NCBI RefSeq assembly: GCF_018736065.1
Contig: NZ_CP076128.1
Coordinates: forward strand, 3,387,501 to 3,451,500
Origin: Flammeovirga kamogawensis
GTDB lineage: Bacteria > Bacteroidota > Bacteroidia > Cytophagales > Flammeovirgaceae
Length of the DNA stretch: 64,000 bases
Direction of reading: 5' to 3'
Below, one piece after another: positions 9,394 to 17,979 of this stretch. The notes beneath the pieces are model-generated. The model searched no databases. It had not been told where the DNA came from and was given only the letters and a program-made list of their open reading frames with translations. A program made the translations under genes and the position numbers. The first letter of the stretch is position 1; every line of letters begins with the position of its first letter.

Positions 9394-9846
9394 TTAAAGT
9401 ATTTTCTGAAAGATCTGTTCCCAATTAATAAAACACCACATACCTAATGCCCCCACAACAAGTCCGGTAATGATACCGAATAGAAGCATTTTTTGATTAT
9501 GTTTTCGTTCTTTTAATTTAATTTCTAATTCAATTTCTTCTGGTAATTCAGATATTAATAAAAGGTGGTTTTCTCTTTCTTCAATTTTCTCATCAAAGTC
9601 TTTGAGTTCCTTATTTTTATTATCTATAATTTCTTGATAGTTCTCAAGTACATGAAGTACACTTTCTTTAGATTGTTTTAAATCATCGAAAAGGTCATCT
9701 AATTCTTGATCACTAATAGGTTTCTTTTTTTCAAAAGGAAAATAAATATAGACCCATAGTACTATTGTAAAAATAAAAAAACCGCCAACCCACCACCATA
9801 GGTAGTATTGAAAGTTATGGATTAGTTGGAACCATACATCATTCAT
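9394..9846 (-). CDS. Small coiled-coil membrane protein, unknown
   Basis: A 150-residue protein that I do not recognise. A first membrane helix (about 15-36, rich in Trp: YYLWWWVGGFFIFTIVLWVYIYF) is followed by a charged helical section of about 75 residues with heptad-like spacing (likely coiled coil) and a second membrane helix (about 121-140, MLLFGIITGLVVGALGMW). Both ends would sit on the same side of the membrane with the coiled coil between. It lies 57 bp upstream of the trehalose gene in the same direction with no terminator between, so co-transcription is likely; a role in osmotic or envelope stress is only inference from context. Confidence 0.7.
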   Translation of the reverse strand: MNDVWFQLIHNFQYYLWWWVGGFFIFTIVLWVYIYFPFEKKKPISDQELDDLFDDLKQSKESVLHVLENYQEIIDNKNKELKDFDEKIEERENHLLLISELPEEIELEIKLKERKHNQKMLLFGIITGLVVGALGMWCFINWEQIFQKIL

Positions 9847-10079
9847 AAAAAAATATGTTTTCTTTGCGTCTTTTTTTTACTAAAAAGTGATATTACAATT
9901 TACAATTATTAATTTTAAACTAAATAAAGACGGATGAGATTATTCGTTTAATTTAATATCTATTTGCTAAATGTGAATAAAACTTAACGTTACAGGTAGG
10001 GTTAAATCAATTACTGTTGTATTATTAATGACTGTTAATATTTAGTTATTGATACTACACACTCAAAAAAGAATTATAC

Positions 10080-11039
10080 ATGACTGGAGAGGAACACGAT
10101 GACTTTGTAAAAAAAGGAATTCGTAAATTTAGTGATGGGAGTAAGGTTTCAGAAGAGAAAAATTCTGATCCGGACGAGATATTATTAAATAAAATTTCTA
10201 CAACACTTAATCAAAAAAGTATTCCAAATTCTAACATTTCTTCTAATCAAGCATGGGATTCTATTCAGAAATCAATAACTGATAATAAAGAAGAGAAAAG
10301 TAGAGTACTAACTTTCTTTCAAAAAAAACATATAAATATTGCAGCAGCAGTATTAGGAGTTTTTGTAGGCTTATATGCTCTGTATTTTTTTTCGAATGGT
10401 ATTCATAGTATTAATCCTTCTGATGGTACTTTAGAATATACATTTCCAGATGGCTCTGTTGCGTTTTTAAAAAAAGGATCTAATATTAAATATTTGAGTA
10501 TTCCATTTGATGGGCAAATATATTTAGATGGACATGCACAATTTAATATTTCACCTTTAGAAGATGGTGGTAAAGTTTTTGAAATTAAGACAAAGCGTAG
10601 TGTTATTAAGGCTCATCCTTCAAGTAATTTTGATATAAGAGATGATAACTTTATTTATCAACTTACAAATATTGGATCGAAAGATATTAATTATAGATCA
10701 TCTAAAGATGAGCCAAATTTATTTAAAACGTTGAATCAAAAAGATATGATTTCATCGTTTGGAACAAATTTACCGCAACCAATAACATCTCATCTACATC
10801 ATACGTTGTGGACAAAAGGTGTTTTTAAATATGAATTGGCTAATGTTGAGATGGTTTTTTCTGATTTTGAAAAACAATACGGAGTTACAATAAATCATTC
10901 TATAGATTTTACAGGTAAAGAATTCACAGGGGTATTTCGTGATGATAATGTAAATAGTGCTATGAAGGAAATCTGTAATTATCTGAAATTAGATTTTGTA
11001 TTAGCAGGTGAAAAGGTTATTCTTTCTGAAATGAAATAA
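10080..11039 (+). CDS. FecR-like anti-sigma/transmembrane protein with DUF4974-like C-terminus
   Basis: A 319-residue single-pass membrane protein. The N-terminal ~82 residues are cytoplasmic and acidic, a membrane helix covers about 84-104 (INIAAAVLGVFVGLYALYFF), and the periplasmic part has the FecR signature FPDGSVAFLKKGSNIKY (about 124-140; compare LPDGSxVxLNxGSxxxY) and a C-terminal DUF4974/STN-like section (KGVFKYELANVEMVFSDFEKQYGV, seen in pieces). FecR proteins hold ECF sigma factors and receive a signal from a TonB-dependent receptor. Neither a sigma factor nor a SusC/TonB receptor is nearby, so this is an orphan. It converges on rpsJ and shares its terminator. Confidence 0.75.
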   Translation: MTGEEHDDFVKKGIRKFSDGSKVSEEKNSDPDEILLNKISTTLNQKSIPNSNISSNQAWDSIQKSITDNKEEKSRVLTFFQKKHINIAAAVLGVFVGLYALYFFSNGIHSINPSDGTLEYTFPDGSVAFLKKGSNIKYLSIPFDGQIYLDGHAQFNISPLEDGGKVFEIKTKRSVIKAHPSSNFDIRDDNFIYQLTNIGSKDINYRSSKDEPNLFKTLNQKDMISSFGTNLPQPITSHLHHTLWTKGVFKYELANVEMVFSDFEKQYGVTINHSIDFTGKEFTGVFRDDNVNSAMKEICNYLKLDFVLAGEKVILSEMK

Positions 11040-11070
11040 TTAAAGCTTATCAAAAATAACCTCTAGTATA

Positions 11071-11109
11071 AAAAAAACTCCTACTTAATTAAAAGTAGGA
11101 GTTTTTTTT
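11071..11109. terminator. Bidirectional terminator between fecR-like gene and rpsJ
   Basis: ACTCCTACTT (11077-11086) pairs with AAGTAGGAGT (11093-11102), loop AATTAA, with an A-run before and a T-run after, so it ends transcription on both strands. It closes the rpsL-rpsG-fusA-rpsJ operon. Confidence 0.92.
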
Positions 11110-11129
11110 ATCCAATGAAGAAGTTTCTA

Positions 11130-11435
11130 TCAAACTTTGATTTCAACATCAACACCACTTGGAAGGTCAAGCTTCATTAAAGCATCAACAGTCTTTGGAG
11201 AAGACGAGAAGATGTCAATCAAACGCTTGTAAGTACAAAGTTGGAATTGCTCACGAGCTTTCTTGTTAACGTGTGGAGAACGAAGAACTGTGAATTTTTC
11301 TTTCTTTGTAGGAAGAGGTACAGGACCTGCAACTACAGCGTCTGTTTTCTTAACTGCTTCAACGATTTTACCAGCAGATTTATCTACTAAGTTATGGTCG
11401 TAAGACTTAAGCTTGATTCTGATTTTTTGTGTCAT
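11130..11435 (-). CDS. rpsJ: 30S ribosomal protein S10
   Basis: A 101-residue S10, normal length. Recognisable segments are [18 protein letters not shown], the family signature [30 protein letters not shown] (seen as AGPVPLPT and [12 protein letters not shown]) and the C-terminal [12 protein letters not shown]10 is part of the 30S head and also acts as NusE in antitermination. It is last in the str operon here, 105 bp after fusA, and is followed by a strong terminator. rplC and the rest of the S10 operon, which in many bacteria follow rpsJ, are absent. Confidence 0.97.
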   Translation of the reverse strand: MTQKIRIKLKSYDHNLVDKSAGKIVEAVKKTDAVVAGPVPLPTKKEKFTVLRSPHVNKKAREQFQLCTYKRLIDIFSSSPKTVDALMKLDLPSGVDVEIKV

Positions 11436-11488
11436 ATCTTTTTTTAAGATTGTTAGCCGTCCACTAACTGATTATATATAACATAAAC

Positions 11489-11514
11489 TCTGAACCTACC
11501 GTTGTAGGTTCAGA
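11489..11514 (-). terminator. Intercistronic hairpin between fusA and rpsJ
   Basis: A perfect 11-bp inverted repeat with a CGTT loop (TCTGAACCTAC at 11489-11499, complement at 11504-11514), 27 nt after the fusA stop. Only a weakly T-rich tail follows on the minus strand, so it may be a partial terminator or mRNA processing/stability element rather than a full stop. Confidence 0.55.
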
Positions 11515-11540
11515 AATTTATGATTATTGACAATATTTAA

Positions 11541-13679
11541 TTACTTCTTAGCTTCTGCGATAACCGCTTCAGCAACGTTTCTTGGTACTTCTTTGTACTC
11601 AGAGAAAGTTAATGTTGCAGATGCACGACCAGAAGTGATCGTACGAAGGTCAGTCACATAACCAAATAATTCTGATAAAGGTACATCAGCTTTGATTACA
11701 ACAGCACCGTTAGAGATCTCTTGTCCTTTCGGAAGACCACGACGTTTGTTGATATCACCGATAACTGAACCAGTATATTCATCTGGAGTAATTACTGAAA
11801 CATCCATGATAGGCTCAAGAATGATCGGCGTACATTGTTTAGCTGCAGCTTTGAATCCAAGTTTTGCCGCTAATTCGAATGCTAAAGCATCTGAATCGAC
11901 ATCGTGGAAAGAACCGTAGAATAAACGAACGCGCATAGCATCAATTGGGTAACCAGCAAGAGCGCCGTTTTCCATAGAAGCTTCGAATCCTTTTTGAACT
12001 GCAGGGATGAATTCTCTTGGAATAACACCACCTTTAATATCATTGACGAATTGTAAACCTGGCTTAATAGTACCATCCTCATCAGGCTCAGCAGGTCCTA
12101 ATTCGAATTGGATATCACCAAATTTACCTTTACCACCAGTTTGTTTCTTGTAAACCTCACGGTGTTCAGTAGAAGATTTGATTGCCTCACGGTAAGCTAC
12201 TTGAGGAGCACCTTCGTTGATTTCCACGCCAAATTCACGCTTCAAACGGTCGATGATGATCTCTAAGTGAAGTTCTCCCATACCTTTAAGGATAGTCTGG
12301 CCAGTTTCGTGGTTAGTTTCTACAGTTAAAGTAGGATCTTCTTCTACAAGCTTAGCGATAGACATACCCAATTTATCTACATCGGCCTTAGTTTTAGGCT
12401 CGATAGAAATACCGATTACCGGCTCTGGGAATACCATTTCTTCCAATACGATTGGAGCACCAAGTTCAACAAGAGTATCACCAGTTTTGATGTCTTTGAA
12501 ACCTACACCAGCACAAATATCACCTGCTTCCACTTGAGGGATTGGGTTTTGTTTGTTAGAGTGCATTTGCATCAAACGAGAGATACGCTCTTTTTTACCA
12601 GTACGCATGTTCAATACATACGAACCAGCTTCTAAAGTACCAGAGTAAGCACGCATGAAACACAAACGACCTACGAATGGGTCAGTTGCGATCTTAAATG
12701 CTAACGCTGAGAATTTATCTGAAGCATCCGCTTTACGAGTTTCTTCTTCACCTGTTTCAGGGTTAGTACCAATTGTATCAGGTAAATCCAATGGTGATGG
12801 CAAGTAAGAACATACAGCGTCAAGTAATGCTTGAACACCTTTGTTTTTAAATGCTGAACCACACATTACTGGAGAGAATTCCATGTTCATAACAGCCTTA
12901 CGAACTGCAACACGTACTTCATCAGCAGTAATAGAATCAGGATCTTCAAAGAATTTCTCCATCAACTCTTCGTTGTGAGTAGAAACAGCCTCAATAAGGT
13001 TTTCTCTCCACTCAGCAACTTCGTCTACCATATCAGCAGGGATGTCGATTACTTCATAAGTAAATCCTTGGTCAGCATCATTCCAAACGATAGCTTCGTT
13101 TGTAATCAAGTCAACAACACCTCTGAATCCTTCTTCAGCACCGATAGGTAATTGTAAAGGAACTGGTGTAGCACCAAGTTTCTCTTCAATTGTCTTAACA
13201 GCTTTTAAGAAGTCTGCACCTGCACGGTCCATTTTGTTAACGAAACAGATACGAGGTACCTTGTAATCGTCAGCTTGACGCCATACAGTTTCTGATTGAG
13301 GTTCAACACCAGATACAGCACAGAAAAGAGCTACAGCACCATCAAGAACACGTAATGAACGCGCAACTTCTACTGTGAAGTCAACGTGACCAGGTGTGTC
13401 AATAATGTTTACTTTGTACTCTTCTGAAGCTGGAGTTACCTTACCTTGTTCAGTAGGGTAGTTCCATGTAGTGGTTGTAGCAGCAGACGTAATAGTGATA
13501 CCACGTTCTTGCTCTTGCTCCATCCAGTCCATTGTTGCAGCTCCGTCATGTACCTCACCAATTTTGTGAGATTTACCAGTGTAGTAAAGGATACGCTCTG
13601 TAGTCGTAGTTTTACCAGCATCAATGTGAGCCATGATACCGATATTCCTTTGGTGCGAAAGATGGATTTTCTTAGCCAC
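11541..13679 (-). CDS. fusA: Elongation factor G
   Basis: A 712-residue translational GTPase that drives tRNA-mRNA translocation. G1 AHIDAGKTT (about 17-25), G2 [12 protein letters not shown]3 DTPGHVDF, G4 NKMDRAG and G5 (GSAF) are all present, followed by domains II-V with [15 protein letters not shown] and the C-terminal RSHASATLTF-like [10 protein letters not shown]. The length matches EF-G of the family. It sits 6 bp after rpsG in the str operon; tuf does not follow. Confidence 0.98.
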   Translation of the reverse strand: MAKKIHLSHQRNIGIMAHIDAGKTTTTERILYYTGKSHKIGEVHDGAATMDWMEQEQERGITITSAATTTTWNYPTEQGKVTPASEEYKVNIIDTPGHVDFTVEVARSLRVLDGAVALFCAVSGVEPQSETVWRQADDYKVPRICFVNKMDRAGADFLKAVKTIEEKLGATPVPLQLPIGAEEGFRGVVDLITNEAIVWNDADQGFTYEVIDIPADMVDEVAEWRENLIEAVSTHNEELMEKFFEDPDSITADEVRVAVRKAVMNMEFSPVMCGSAFKNKGVQALLDAVCSYLPSPLDLPDTIGTNPETGEEETRKADASDKFSALAFKIATDPFVGRLCFMRAYSGTLEAGSYVLNMRTGKKERISRLMQMHSNKQNPIPQVEAGDICAGVGFKDIKTGDTLVELGAPIVLEEMVFPEPVIGISIEPKTKADVDKLGMSIAKLVEEDPTLTVETNHETGQTILKGMGELHLEIIIDRLKREFGVEINEGAPQVAYREAIKSSTEHREVYKKQTGGKGKFGDIQFELGPAEPDEDGTIKPGLQFVNDIKGGVIPREFIPAVQKGFEASMENGALAGYPIDAMRVRLFYGSFHDVDSDALAFELAAKLGFKAAAKQCTPIILEPIMDVSVITPDEYTGSVIGDINKRRGLPKGQEISNGAVVIKADVPLSELFGYVTDLRTITSGRASATLTFSEYKEVPRNVAEAVIAEAKK

Positions 13680-13685
13680 GGATTA

Positions 13686-14168
13686 TTAGAATCTAAAGTG
13701 TGAAAATGCTTTGTTTGCTTCGGCCATACGGTGAGTATCGTCTTTTTTCTTCACTGCAGCACCCTCTCCACGAGAAGCAGCAATGATTTCGTTAGCTAAA
13801 CGTTCTTTCATAGTACGTTCGTTACGCTTACGAGACATTGTAATCATCCATTTCATACCTAAAGACTGCTTACGATCCGGACGTACCTCGATTGGCACTT
13901 GGAATGTAGCTCCACCAACACGACGAGCTTTCACTTCGACAGTTGGCATTACATTAGATAGACCTTTTTTCCAGATATCTAATGCGTCAATAGATTCGCC
14001 TTCTTTTGATAGCTTTTGCTCAACAATTTCTAACGCGTTGTAGAAAATGCTGTATGCAATACTTTTCTTTCCGTCAACCATTAAGTTGTTAACGAATTTT
14101 GTTACCATAGTATCACCAAATTTAGGATCTGGTAATACGTAACGCTTTTTAGGTTTTGCCTTTCTCAT
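13686..14168 (-). CDS. rpsG: 30S ribosomal protein S7
   Basis: A 160-residue S7, the primary assembly protein of the 30S head and, in E. coli, the translational repressor of the str operon. The N-terminal [18 protein letters not shown] and the later segments [20 protein letters not shown] and [20 protein letters not shown] (in pieces) are typical. It is slightly longer than the 156-residue norm. It lies 94 bp after rpsL and 6 bp before fusA. A stem-loop in the rpsL-rpsG gap could be its binding site by analogy. Confidence 0.97.
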   Translation of the reverse strand: MRKAKPKKRYVLPDPKFGDTMVTKFVNNLMVDGKKSIAYSIFYNALEIVEQKLSKEGESIDALDIWKKGLSNVMPTVEVKARRVGGATFQVPIEVRPDRKQSLGMKWMITMSRKRNERTMKERLANEIIAASRGEGAAVKKKDDTHRMAEANKAFSHFRF

Positions 14169-14197
14169 TTCTTTAAATGATAAACAAGTTTAGAGAT

Positions 14198-14233
14198 GTC
14201 CTTACTGACAAGTAAATGTCTTTACTTCAGGAC
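14198..14233 (-). promoter_or_regulatory. Intercistronic stem-loop between rpsL and rpsG
   Basis: AAGTAAA (14210-14216) pairs with TTTACTT (14221-14227) around a 4-nt loop, and an outer GTCCT (14198-14202) pairs with AGGAC (14229-14233), leaving an asymmetric internal loop. In E. coli S7 represses translation by binding the rpsL-rpsG intercistronic RNA; this element lies in the matching place. Confidence 0.4.
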
Positions 14234-14262
14234 TTGGACTTTTTAAATTTTAAACTGCTAAA

Positions 14263-14643
14263 TTATTTAGCAGCCTTAGGACGTTTAGTACCGTACTTAG
14301 AACGACGTTGACCACGACCTTCTACACCAGCAGTATCTAATGCTCCACGAACGATGTGATATCTCACACCAGGAAGATCCTTGATACGACCACCACGGAT
14401 CAATACGATCGAGTGCTCTTGCAAGTTGTGTCCTTCACCTGGGATATAAGCGTTGACTTCCTTACCGTTAGTCAAACGAACCCTTGCTACTTTACGCATA
14501 GCCGAGTTAGGCTTCTTAGGCGTTGTAGTGTAAACTCTTGTACATACTCCTCTACGTTGAGGGCATGAATCTAATGCGGGAGATTTTGATTTTTGAACAA
14601 TCTTTTTTCTTCCCTTTCTAACAAGTTGTTGAATAGTAGGCAT
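14263..14643 (-). CDS. rpsL: 30S ribosomal protein S12
   Basis: A 126-residue S12, part of the decoding centre. It has the conserved [11 protein letters not shown] start, [21 protein letters not shown] with the lysine at the streptomycin-resistance position (K of TPKKPNSA) unchanged, and [17 protein letters not shown] with the second critical lysine also wild type. It is the first gene of the operon rpsL-rpsG-fusA-rpsJ. A TACCTTTG promoter element lies about 75 bp upstream. Confidence 0.98.
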   Translation of the reverse strand: MPTIQQLVRKGRKKIVQKSKSPALDSCPQRRGVCTRVYTTTPKKPNSAMRKVARVRLTNGKEVNAYIPGEGHNLQEHSIVLIRGGRIKDLPGVRYHIVRGALDTAGVEGRGQRRSKYGTKRPKAAK

Positions 14644-14988
14644 TTACCAATTAATTTAAATGCGTCTAACGTTCGATACTATTAATTCTCGAATGCAAAA
14701 ATTTTACAGATGGCAAAGGTATTAATTATTTACATCAATTCCACGATTTAATGTAAACAATTTGTTATGAGTATGTTATCATAGTTTAATTTTACTGTTA
14801 ATGCTATTTAATTAAAACTATAGTGTTGATATATAGAGAAATAAAATAAATTATAAAGACGTGCAACTATCTTTTTTTTTCACTGTCTATTATATAGATA
14901 TTGATTTTTTTTTGGATCTATTATCATATAAATGTTATTCCTTAATAAAATTTCGCATTTTTACTCTCAAATTAATTCTCCAATTTAT
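14644..14988. other. Divergent intergenic region, rpsL to barrel protein gene
   Basis: 345 bp without a credible gene. It holds the rpsL promoter element at 14714-14721. Short ORFs overlapping 14861-15097 lack family features and run out of frame into the barrel gene. Confidence 0.6.
14714..14738 (-). promoter_or_regulatory. Promoter of the str operon
   Basis: TACCTTTG on the minus strand (14714-14721) is an exact match to the Bacteroidetes -7 consensus TAnnTTTG, with a TTG (14736-14738) 14 nt further upstream as possible -33 element, shorter than the usual spacing. The leader to rpsL would be about 65 nt. Confidence 0.6.
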
Positions 14989-15759
14989 ATGCTTGATTTA
15001 CGAAAATTTTTTATACTGTTTAGCTGCTCATTTATCACTTTTGTTGGAAGTATTTCAGCTCAAGATAAACAACAGAAAAAAACAGATTATTATGTAACTG
15101 GTGGTTTAGAAGTTATATTTTCTGGAACTACAGGGTTACAAATAGACGGACAAGAAATTAACAGTGGCGTAATGCGTTTTGCTCCAGTATTTAACTGGCA
15201 AACCGTTTTTAATGCAGACTTTAGTCCTCACTTTGGGTTGTATTCTGGTTTTTCTATTAGAAACGTAGGGATGATATTTGATGTGCCCTCAGAGCATATT
15301 ACAGCAGATGCTAACGGACTGAAAAGCCCAGTACGTAAGAAAGTAAGAACATATAATTTTGGTATTCCTATTGGTTTTAAAGTAGGAAATTTACACGGGT
15401 TATTTTTCTATGCTGGTTATGAATTTGAAATGCCCTTTCAGTACAAGGAGAAGACTTTTGTATCAGAACGCAAAGAAGATAAATTCTCTGTTTGGTTTAC
15501 TGATCGTGTTAATTTCCAGCATAGCTTAATGTTTGGAGTCCAATTCCCTTATGGAACAAATCTTAAGTTTAAATATTATCTAAATGATTATTTTAACTCA
15601 TCTTGGGGTGCTAATCAAAAGAATATGGTTGGAACTGATTTGAGTTATAATCAAATTTCAGGTAATGTATTTTATGTATCTCTTAACTTTAGCTTGTTCA
15701 GAAATACAAAATTCTATTATTCTGAATACGAAAAGAAACATACCTTCCCTAGAAGTTAG
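14989..15759 (+). CDS. Outer-membrane beta-barrel protein, unknown
   Basis: A 256-residue exported protein. The ATG at 14989 was chosen because it places a positively charged n-region before a hydrophobic core ending in SISAQ (signal cleavage near residue 27); an earlier ATG at 14932 would only add an unconserved leader. The mature part alternates aromatic and polar residues (YYVTGGLEVIF, HFGLYSGFSIRNVG, YAGYEFEMPF) and ends in beta strands, as in PorT/OmpW-like Bacteroidetes barrels. Function unknown. A hairpin terminator follows, overlapping the stop of the convergent gene. Confidence 0.7.
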   Translation: MLDLRKFFILFSCSFITFVGSISAQDKQQKKTDYYVTGGLEVIFSGTTGLQIDGQEINSGVMRFAPVFNWQTVFNADFSPHFGLYSGFSIRNVGMIFDVPSEHITADANGLKSPVRKKVRTYNFGIPIGFKVGNLHGLFFYAGYEFEMPFQYKEKTFVSERKEDKFSVWFTDRVNFQHSLMFGVQFPYGTNLKFKYYLNDYFNSSWGANQKNMVGTDLSYNQISGNVFYVSLNFSLFRNTKFYYSEYEKKHTFPRS

Positions 15760-15782
15760 AATAACTTTCAGATCATTAAGAG

Positions 15783-15816
15783 AGGCAAATGGTAATTTTA
15801 CTGTTTGCCTTTTTCT
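15783..15816 (+). terminator. Terminator of the barrel protein gene
   Basis: AGGCAAA (15783-15789) pairs with TTTGCCT (15804-15810) and the stem extends inward through wobble pairs; TTTTCTTTT follows. It overlaps the stop codon of the convergent gene at 15798. Confidence 0.75.
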
Positions 15817-16481
15817 TTTACAAGAAGTTTTTCTTCTAATTGACTATTGATTTCAGATTTCCCTTTTATTAAAAAATATTGGATGAAAAGGTAAGCAATA
15901 TAAGTAGGCATTATCATGAAAAATATTGCAGTAAGTATTGAATTATCAGTAATGAAATGATTAAAAAAAGCCATATAACAAATTGAATAGTATACATTTT
16001 TTCCTAATAATTTAGCTGTAATATTTTTGCTTTGATGACTATTTACTGACTGTTTTAATTTCTTTTGTAAGCTACTTTTGATTTCAATTTTATCGAGTAG
16101 AATAATAGTTTCGGAGGTAGATGAACTATGTAAAATTAAAGAATGACTTTTATCGATTTGAAATTCATTTATTGTATCAAAATATAAGTGTTTAGTTACT
16201 TTGTTTTTATACATTTGAATTAGCATAGATTGATCATAATAATAACTAACATTCTTAATTGTATTGTCTATTGTATCTAGAGAGACTTTTAGGTGTATTA
16301 TCAAAAATAATAAATAGAATACTAGCCAAAAAAGCTCTTTATTGCCTTGAGGAGATAAAAAAACAAATATTAGAATAGATATAATAAAGAGAGGTATTGA
16401 ATTTTTTAATATAAAATGTAAAGTCTGTTTCTTAAGAATAGTGATTTCTTTATCTGAATAATTATACTTATATAGTGTCAT
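15798..16481 (-). CDS. Small integral membrane protein, unknown
   Basis: A 227-residue protein that I do not recognise. Two hydrophobic helices near the N-terminus (about 28-45 and 51-67) are followed by a cytoplasmic-looking segment (about 75-155) with beta character and a basic stretch, then two more hydrophobic segments (about 165-185 and 185-207) and a charged C-terminus KEKGKQ. The layout resembles YcxB/PH-like membrane proteins, but no signature can be cited. A monocistronic unit on the minus strand. Confidence 0.65.
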   Translation of the reverse strand: MTLYKYNYSDKEITILKKQTLHFILKNSIPLFIISILIFVFLSPQGNKELFWLVFYLLFLIIHLKVSLDTIDNTIKNVSYYYDQSMLIQMYKNKVTKHLYFDTINEFQIDKSHSLILHSSSTSETIILLDKIEIKSSLQKKLKQSVNSHQSKNITAKLLGKNVYYSICYMAFFNHFITDNSILTAIFFMIMPTYIAYLFIQYFLIKGKSEINSQLEEKLLVKEKGKQ

Positions 16482-16602
16482 ATGTTTGGCTTATAAAGTT
16501 GAATAGTTTTGCCCAATTTACTGCCTTTTATTATAATCATCAACTCTCATTTTGATACAAAAAAAAGCCTATGATTTTCACCACAGACTTGATTTTATAT
16601 TT

Positions 16603-17979
16603 TTAAGGATTTAACTCTTTTAGATCAACAGTTTTCCGTTTACTAAAACTCTCTTTCTTTTTCTCTTGTAAGATTATTTTTCTATCCCAAGCTAATTGGT
16701 TTATCAATTTTTTGATTAACGGTTTTGATATAGTGTTGTTTCCGTTCTTATATTTAATATCAGACATTTCTGCTATCAAATCACATAATGTGTAATTGAG
16801 TAAAACATGATATAAAGATTCTCTATAATCACTTACACTTTGATTTGGTAAGGTATTTATCCATTGATAAAATCGTTGAATACTAACATCAACTTTCCCA
16901 TTTTTAATAGCAGATTCTAATTTGTTAAATGCTTGTTTTTCTATATAAGTAGATGTGGAACGAATAGCTTCTAGCTTCTTCTTTATTCGTTTTATAGGTC
17001 TAATTTTATAGCATAACCAAAGTGCAAACAGACCAACAAGTATAGCTTTCCATTGCTTTGGAACATAATCTCTCCAAGTTTTTTGAGGAGCATTATTCAA
17101 TTCTTCAGGAACTTGATTTAATTTGTTTAAGCTATCTTGAAGCGATTGAAGCATACTCAAATTAGGGTTTTCCTCTATACTAATTTTACGATCTTTACTT
17201 TTTATATCTTTTGATTTTTTTGTGTACGGATTATAATAACGTACTGTAATTCCTGGAACTTTAAACTCCCCAGCTTCTTGTACTAAATAAGTAATTACTT
17301 GCTTTTGAGTACCTGAAATGTAATTGTCTTGATTGTAATTACTATTTATAGGGTGTTCTGGATAAATACCGGCCCAACTTAATGAATCATATTCACGAAT
17401 AGGAATCATTGGACCTAAAGTATTACCAGCAGTAATACGAACTGTTCTTTTTAAAACATCACCTACTTGAACCTTAGAGAGATCTTTGTTCCATGTGTCA
17501 GAAATACGAACACTGCTAGCTACTAACCATGTTTTTGGATCCTCACCAACAGGAGGTGGAGTTACATTAATAGATTTTTCTTTAGTGTGAATGGTATGAG
17601 GTTTTCCTTTAAAATCACCTGGGTCTGGAGTAGAAACATGTAATTCTAAAGAAGGGAATACATTTTTACCTGGAGTGAAAGGAAATACCCAATAGGTTTG
17701 TTCAACTCCAGAATATTGGTATTTCCCTATATTTAGTGAATTTGGAACACCTCTACCGTCTTTTATCATTAACGCATTTGGTAATTGAAAGTCTTCAAAA
17801 TTTACACCATCAGAAAACCATGTTGTGGTATATATGGATAGTTTAACTTTAAAGGGTTGTCCTACAACTACTTCTTTTTTATTAATTATTGTAGATGTAA
17901 ACAAGTTTGCTTTGCTTTGAGCAAAAACATTTATCGCCCAAAAAGATACGAGAAGTGATAGGGTTAATTTCTTTACCAT
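16603..17979 (-). CDS. batD: BatD family protein
   Basis: A 458-residue exported and membrane-anchored protein, last gene of the Bat operon. It has a signal peptide (cleaved after NVFAQ, about residue 21), an extracytoplasmic beta-rich BatD/oxygen-tolerance region (about 22-270) with the motif VVGQPFKVKLSIYTTTWF (in pieces) and repeated PGxxVPxI-type strands, a membrane helix at about 311-327 and a cytoplasmic helical tail. Bat proteins were named for aerotolerance in Bacteroides fragilis and are thought to form a VWA/TPR complex driven by MoxR. It overlaps the upstream batBC gene by 7 bp, which indicates translational coupling. Confidence 0.88.
   Translation of the reverse strand: MVKKLTLSLLVSFWAINVFAQSKANLFTSTIINKKEVVVGQPFKVKLSIYTTTWFSDGVNFEDFQLPNALMIKDGRGVPNSLNIGKYQYSGVEQTYWVFPFTPGKNVFPSLELHVSTPDPGDFKGKPHTIHTKEKSINVTPPPVGEDPKTWLVASSVRISDTWNKDLSKVQVGDVLKRTVRITAGNTLGPMIPIREYDSLSWAGIYPEHPINSNYNQDNYISGTQKQVITYLVQEAGEFKVPGITVRYYNPYTKKSKDIKSKDRKISIEENPNLSMLQSLQDSLNKLNQVPEELNNAPQKTWRDYVPKQWKAILVGLFALWLCYKIRPIKRIKKKLEAIRSTSTYIEKQAFNKLESAIKNGKVDVSIQRFYQWINTLPNQSVSDYRESLYHVLLNYTLCDLIAEMSDIKYKNGNNTISKPLIKKLINQLAWDRKIILQEKKKESFSKRKTVDLKELNP

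Noticed and set aside
13446-13703. Antisense ORF across the start of fusA
   Set aside because: Arises from codon bias of the highly expressed fusA gene; no start region or homology.
14861-15097. 78-codon ORF overlapping the start of the barrel gene
   Set aside because: Different frame from the exported barrel protein, no recognisable start region; a shadow of AT-rich sequence.
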